Positions 60,290 to 64,000 of a stretch of DNA of 64,000 bases are shown here, piece after piece. The position numbers and the translations under genes were made by a program. This DNA comes from Solanum dulcamara (lineage: Eukaryota; Streptophyta; Magnoliopsida; Solanales; Solanaceae), in the NCBI RefSeq assembly GCF_947179165.1, contig NC_077244.1:12716949-12780948 (forward strand). Direction: 5' to 3'. The notes below the pieces were generated by a model that was not told the DNA's origin, searched no databases, and saw only the letters and a program-made list of their open reading frames with translations. Position 1 is the stretch's first letter. Every line of letters starts with the position of its first letter.

Positions 60290-61871
60290 TGTCACGATCC
60301 AATCCACTGAGCCATGCAGACACCTACTCTAACAACTAGATAGGAGAACCCTTACAAAATATTGTGCGAAAGTTTAACAAATACCCAAAATAATAGTTTG
60401 AAAAGTCAAGAATACACTATAATTGAATTTTTTTAAGAAAAGAATTGTAAGGTTTATTAAAAGGATACTTTAATACCCCAAGAGATACTAGTCTAAACAG
60501 GTACAGGAGCATCTAAGAGTACAGTTTATAAATGAAAAACAAGACATAGCTCCACCCGTAAGGAAGGAAGAGTAGAAACTGTTGGAGAATAATCTTCATC
60601 TTCACCTAAGAAATATCACTGATCCTGCAACCATACTATGCCAAATAGCATAGAAAGAGTAGTATCAGTACAAACAACAAGTACTAGTAGGCATCATCGG
60701 TCAACCCGATACCCACCAAATAATATAAAGATATCAATGAGAAAAAAACATGCTCTTAAGAAAATACACCGCCAAACCTTTATATTCTACACTTATCCCT
60801 TCTAGTTGGTCCGCTGCCAACTCTAATACAAATCAACGCCTAACCTTTCTATCACATACAGAAGTTTCCATAATACGGGCCACTACTAACTTTGTCTAAC
60901 AAGTCTATTACCTTTAGCTTTCACACTAACACATGTCCCTTGATAAATTAACATCTCACTTGGAAGAGGGAAATATTTAGGGGACCTAAGATCCTCTCTG
61001 ATCCGTACTGGTCCGCTGTAGCGGGACCTAACCTGCTGTGGCAGCCTCGCCAAAGCGGTATTCCACCCGCCAGAGTGGTCTGGCAAGAGACAATAACTTT
61101 GACTTCTCCCCCAATCCCTTTTTTTCAACATATACCAACAGGACACCATCACATCTGACTTTAAGTCACTAATTTTACTAAACCACACATCAACTGCTCT
61201 CCACTTGTTTACCACGACCTCATACCTGTGATACGGATGCATCTAGCAACCATAACATAATCTGAAGATGCATATATATAGAAGCACATTACCAATTTAC
61301 CATTTTAAGAATAATATATAGTTTCACCGTGTAGTCTCAATTACAACTATTAACATGATAACACTTGGACCTTCGGTCCTTTTATATCAATTATTACATA
61401 GAATGGGTATGCTCAATTATCATCAAGTTAGTTTCTCTATTATCACACATATAGTCAAGGTCAATTTACAAATGATAGCCACACAATGGTTTTCTCATAA
61501 AATCCATACCCAAACTATTAGTGTGTCGGTATGACACCCAATCTAATATTTAGTATGTATCAAAATGTGACATCCGATCTAATATATGTATCAAAATGCG
61601 ACATCCAATTTAATATATATGTCGGAACACGATACTCAATCCAATATATGTGTCGGAACGTGACACTTGATTCAATATATGTGTCAGAATGCGACACAAG
61701 ATCTAATATCACACTCATAATGCATAATCACAGTCCACAATGAATAGTTTACATACTTGCACAATCAAGTAATCAGGCTCATTACATATAATTGTTCACA
61801 AATAGTCATTTCACTAGTTTATTTCATTTTATTGCATGAACGCGCATTACTCAAATATTTCACATAGAACT
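60290..61871 (-). repeat. 5' LTR of element D, part before element E
   Basis: Partner of 37220-37474 plus 55016-56291. It starts TGTCACGATCC. It holds CCGCT-GT-AGCGG (61013-61024) in a GC-rich patch (61003-61090). It is interrupted by E after GAACT (61867-61871). Confidence 0.85.
61523..61697. repeat. GTGTC-N5/7-GACAC array in LTR D (right copy)
   Basis: About six units with a 30-35 bp period. Perfect dyads are at 61523-61537, 61650-61666 and 61681-61697; the others carry point changes. Unit number differs from the partner LTR. Confidence 0.75.
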
Positions 61872-64000
61872 TGTCACGCCCCGGAAGGGTACCCTAGACG
61901 TAACCGGCACTCAGAAACTATTTCTGGCTCCCAAGCAAACCACATAGCCTGATCACACCTCCGTTCATTCATTCATTCAGCGAAAAGTTTAAAAATAAAG
62001 AATAATTTAGCGGACAACTCAAATCACCCATCCAACTCGAAGAATAAAGGCCATGGGCCAATAGATCAACTAAAATATTTGCCATTAAAATAGTTTGACA
62101 AGAATAACTCAAAGATAGAAGTACTCAATCGACCCATCACTATTTAGTCTATGAAGCCTTTATCATTACTATCTAATTGGTGCCAATAACAGGTTCATTG
62201 CTACCTCAACTCAAAATGAAAAGGCTAACTCAACGCAAGATTACATGAGCGGTGTCCTCCAAATGTAAGGGAGGACTCACCAATACACTGAGTGCGAATA
62301 GATCCCCAATGATGCTCCTATTGACAATCTCTTAAACCCGCCTCTGCATCATGAAATGATGCAGGTCCAAATGGACGTCAGTATGTGGAATATACGAGTA
62401 TGTAATATGCCAGAATGAAACATACCTCAAGGAAGAATAGCAGCGGTCCAATTATCTCAAATCAGAAAGATAAGAGAGACTCAACAAGGTGTCATAAGTC
62501 TAAAGTATACCATACAGTTCAATCAAATTATTCAATCCAATTCAATCATATACTGTTAGCTCGAAGTCAATCACATATCATCTAACCCAATCCGACCCTA
62601 TACAATCAACTCAACATTCAACTCAATAATCAGCTCAAAAGACTCAACTCAGTAATATGCAAATTAAATTATGCAATGTTTTACAATTCAACTCAAAGGA
62701 CTCAACTCAATAAATATGTAACAACTCACTCAAGTGTCCTAAGTCTAACAAGAAATAGTTTAGATAGGACCAACTCATAATTTACTCAACTCAACTGACT
62801 TAGAGTACTATCAAGACCTATTTGGGAGTTTCTCTTATCCGACAACCATCACTTATGATCCAGTGACAGTACAATAAGCAAACGTTGTTGCCACGTCTGT
62901 TCATACTTTGCCAGGGCATGAACGAGTCAACCAATCATGGATCCAATCCAACCAAGTCCTATAATGTCAGGACAAACCTCTCGGGGAAGCATCCGACTTT
63001 AACAGTTCAATCCCCCCTACGTTTGGCAACACAGGTATTGGGTTCTAGTATGGACTATACTTTTGCCCAATTCGGTGCTCGATACTCCTCCCATGACTCC
63101 ATGCTCATAAGACTCCATCCAATTATCTAAAACAAGCCCTCACGGCTAGTTTCATTTAGAACCTTGCCAACTCATCAACTCTCTCCTCAATTCAACTCAA
63201 TTGAGTCATAATGGCAAGTCTCATTAGACTCTTTTCAAAACTCAACTCAAATCATCAAACTCTTCTCTTTAAAACTTGTACAATCTCAACTCGATGAATG
63301 CAGAAAATATTATGTACATTAAAACATAATTTCAATCCCTCGACTCAAACTCAAAACAGATACTTTAATGTAAAAATACTCAACTCATTTAAAGGCTCCT
63401 CATGCTTAACTCATACTTAAACTCCTTTCTAAATCAAAGATGAAACTAATGATTCCTTAGACTCAAAATAGCGTGTAAATGGTTTATGCAAAAAGGTTCA
63501 CAAATAATTTATTTAAAGCTCCTCCTCAAAAGATAATTTATTCTCAAAATATTCCTAAAACTCCAATCAACTCAAATTATACACATCACATACAACAAAA
63601 TCACATTAGGCTCCAATCCACTTCATCACACAACATCCTCCTCAATATACCTCTTCATCAATCATTCTACACATATTTAATAAACATCATTCACGTCATC
63701 ACTCACATCGTCATCAAAATATAATCATCACATCATCATCATATATTATCATTTACATCATCATCAAACATTATCATCACATCATTTTCAAGTATCATCA
63801 CCACATCAGTCATCAAACATCTACTCCAAAATCCTTATTTTTGTCCTATGTTCATTTTATAGAAGCAAGGGACATTCTTGACTAACCAATTCATTCTTTT
63901 CATTCCAATCAATACATATATACACACAAATATCCATCTCATCCTCAAGACCTTTATGACAATAAATCTCATCTTGGGTTCATATGAATGAAACATGAAC
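61872..64000 (-). mobile_element. LTR of element E, relative of B, inserted in LTR D and cut by the window end
   Basis: Starts TGTCACGCCCCGG and follows the B LTRs throughout: AGGGTACCCT (61886-61895), hairpin GCATCAT-GAA-ATGATGC (62346-62362), the tgtaatatgcc block, and the CAT-rich microsatellite (about 63680-63815). The orientation matches B. Whether it is a solo LTR or part of a longer element cannot be seen. Confidence 0.85.

Larger units (their letters stand above)
37220..64000 (-). mobile_element. non-autonomous LTR retrotransposon D, split by C and by E, right end outside window
   Basis: Left LTR 37220-57542 is split by C. The internal region is 57543-60289. The right LTR starts at 60290 and is split by E at 61872; its remainder lies beyond the window. 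A canonical iMet primer site (60273-60286) abuts the right LTR, so the element is minus-strand. No gag or pol is seen in the internal region. Confidence 0.8.

Noticed and set aside
61523..61697. CRISPR-like regular spacing of repeats
   Set aside because: A tandem array of diverged dyad units in a plant LTR with near-uniform intervening sequence. No cas genes and a eukaryotic context.

Overview
This is nuclear DNA from a plant, and the sequence points to the nightshade family (Solanaceae, probably Solanum or a relative). The LINE tails ending in TTG repeats, the Athila-type and Tekay-type Ty3/gypsy elements and the recurring LTR termini TGTCACGCCCC...TTACA are all typical of repeat-rich Solanaceae heterochromatin. 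I found no host gene, rRNA, tRNA or CRISPR. Nearly all of the window is transposable elements nested inside one another, and every coding region I recognise is a broken retroelement ORF.

Left part (1-11,028): a 5'-truncated RTE-clade LINE (403-1874, minus) with a 16-bp target-site duplication (TSD). It is followed by a decayed Athila-lineage Ty3/gypsy element (about 2346-9849, minus) in which gag, protease, RT/RNase H and integrase are readable but frameshifted. A second RTE LINE (10020-10993, minus) follows.

Middle part (11,029-24,063): a Tekay/Del-type Ty3/gypsy element (Tekay-1, plus) has a 5' LTR and a gag gene. The gag is split by a complete non-autonomous LTR element, F (14273-19786), which uses an Athila-like tRNA-Asp primer site. 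Tekay-1 breaks off near 20,860. An LTR-like remnant, AT-rich DNA and a Stowaway-like MITE (23713-23983) follow.

Right part (24,064-64,000): a second Tekay element (Tekay-2, plus) is split in its protease/RT region by non-autonomous element A (28846-37033). From 37,220 a Russian-doll structure begins. Element D has its left LTR split by element C (37475-55015, perfect TSD agctc). C is the only member here with recognisable pol domains (RT to chromodomain). C's left LTR is in turn split by element B (38766-46902, TSD gaatt/gattt). D's right LTR is split by E (61872 to the window end), a relative of B. Elements A, B, D and E are minus-strand, and A, B and D have no coding capacity in their internal regions.

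The most interesting signals are structural. Several unrelated LTR families each carry a family-specific cluster of short GC-rich palindromes, often just upstream of a TATA-like box. Most also carry a hairpin or pair of hairpins about 350-480 nt before the LTR 3' end, and some add short tandem arrays of dyad units. A, B, D and E share LTR termini with the coding element C, and A, B and D share its tRNA-iMet primer site as well, so C-type proteins could have mobilised them. I see no new protein-based system.
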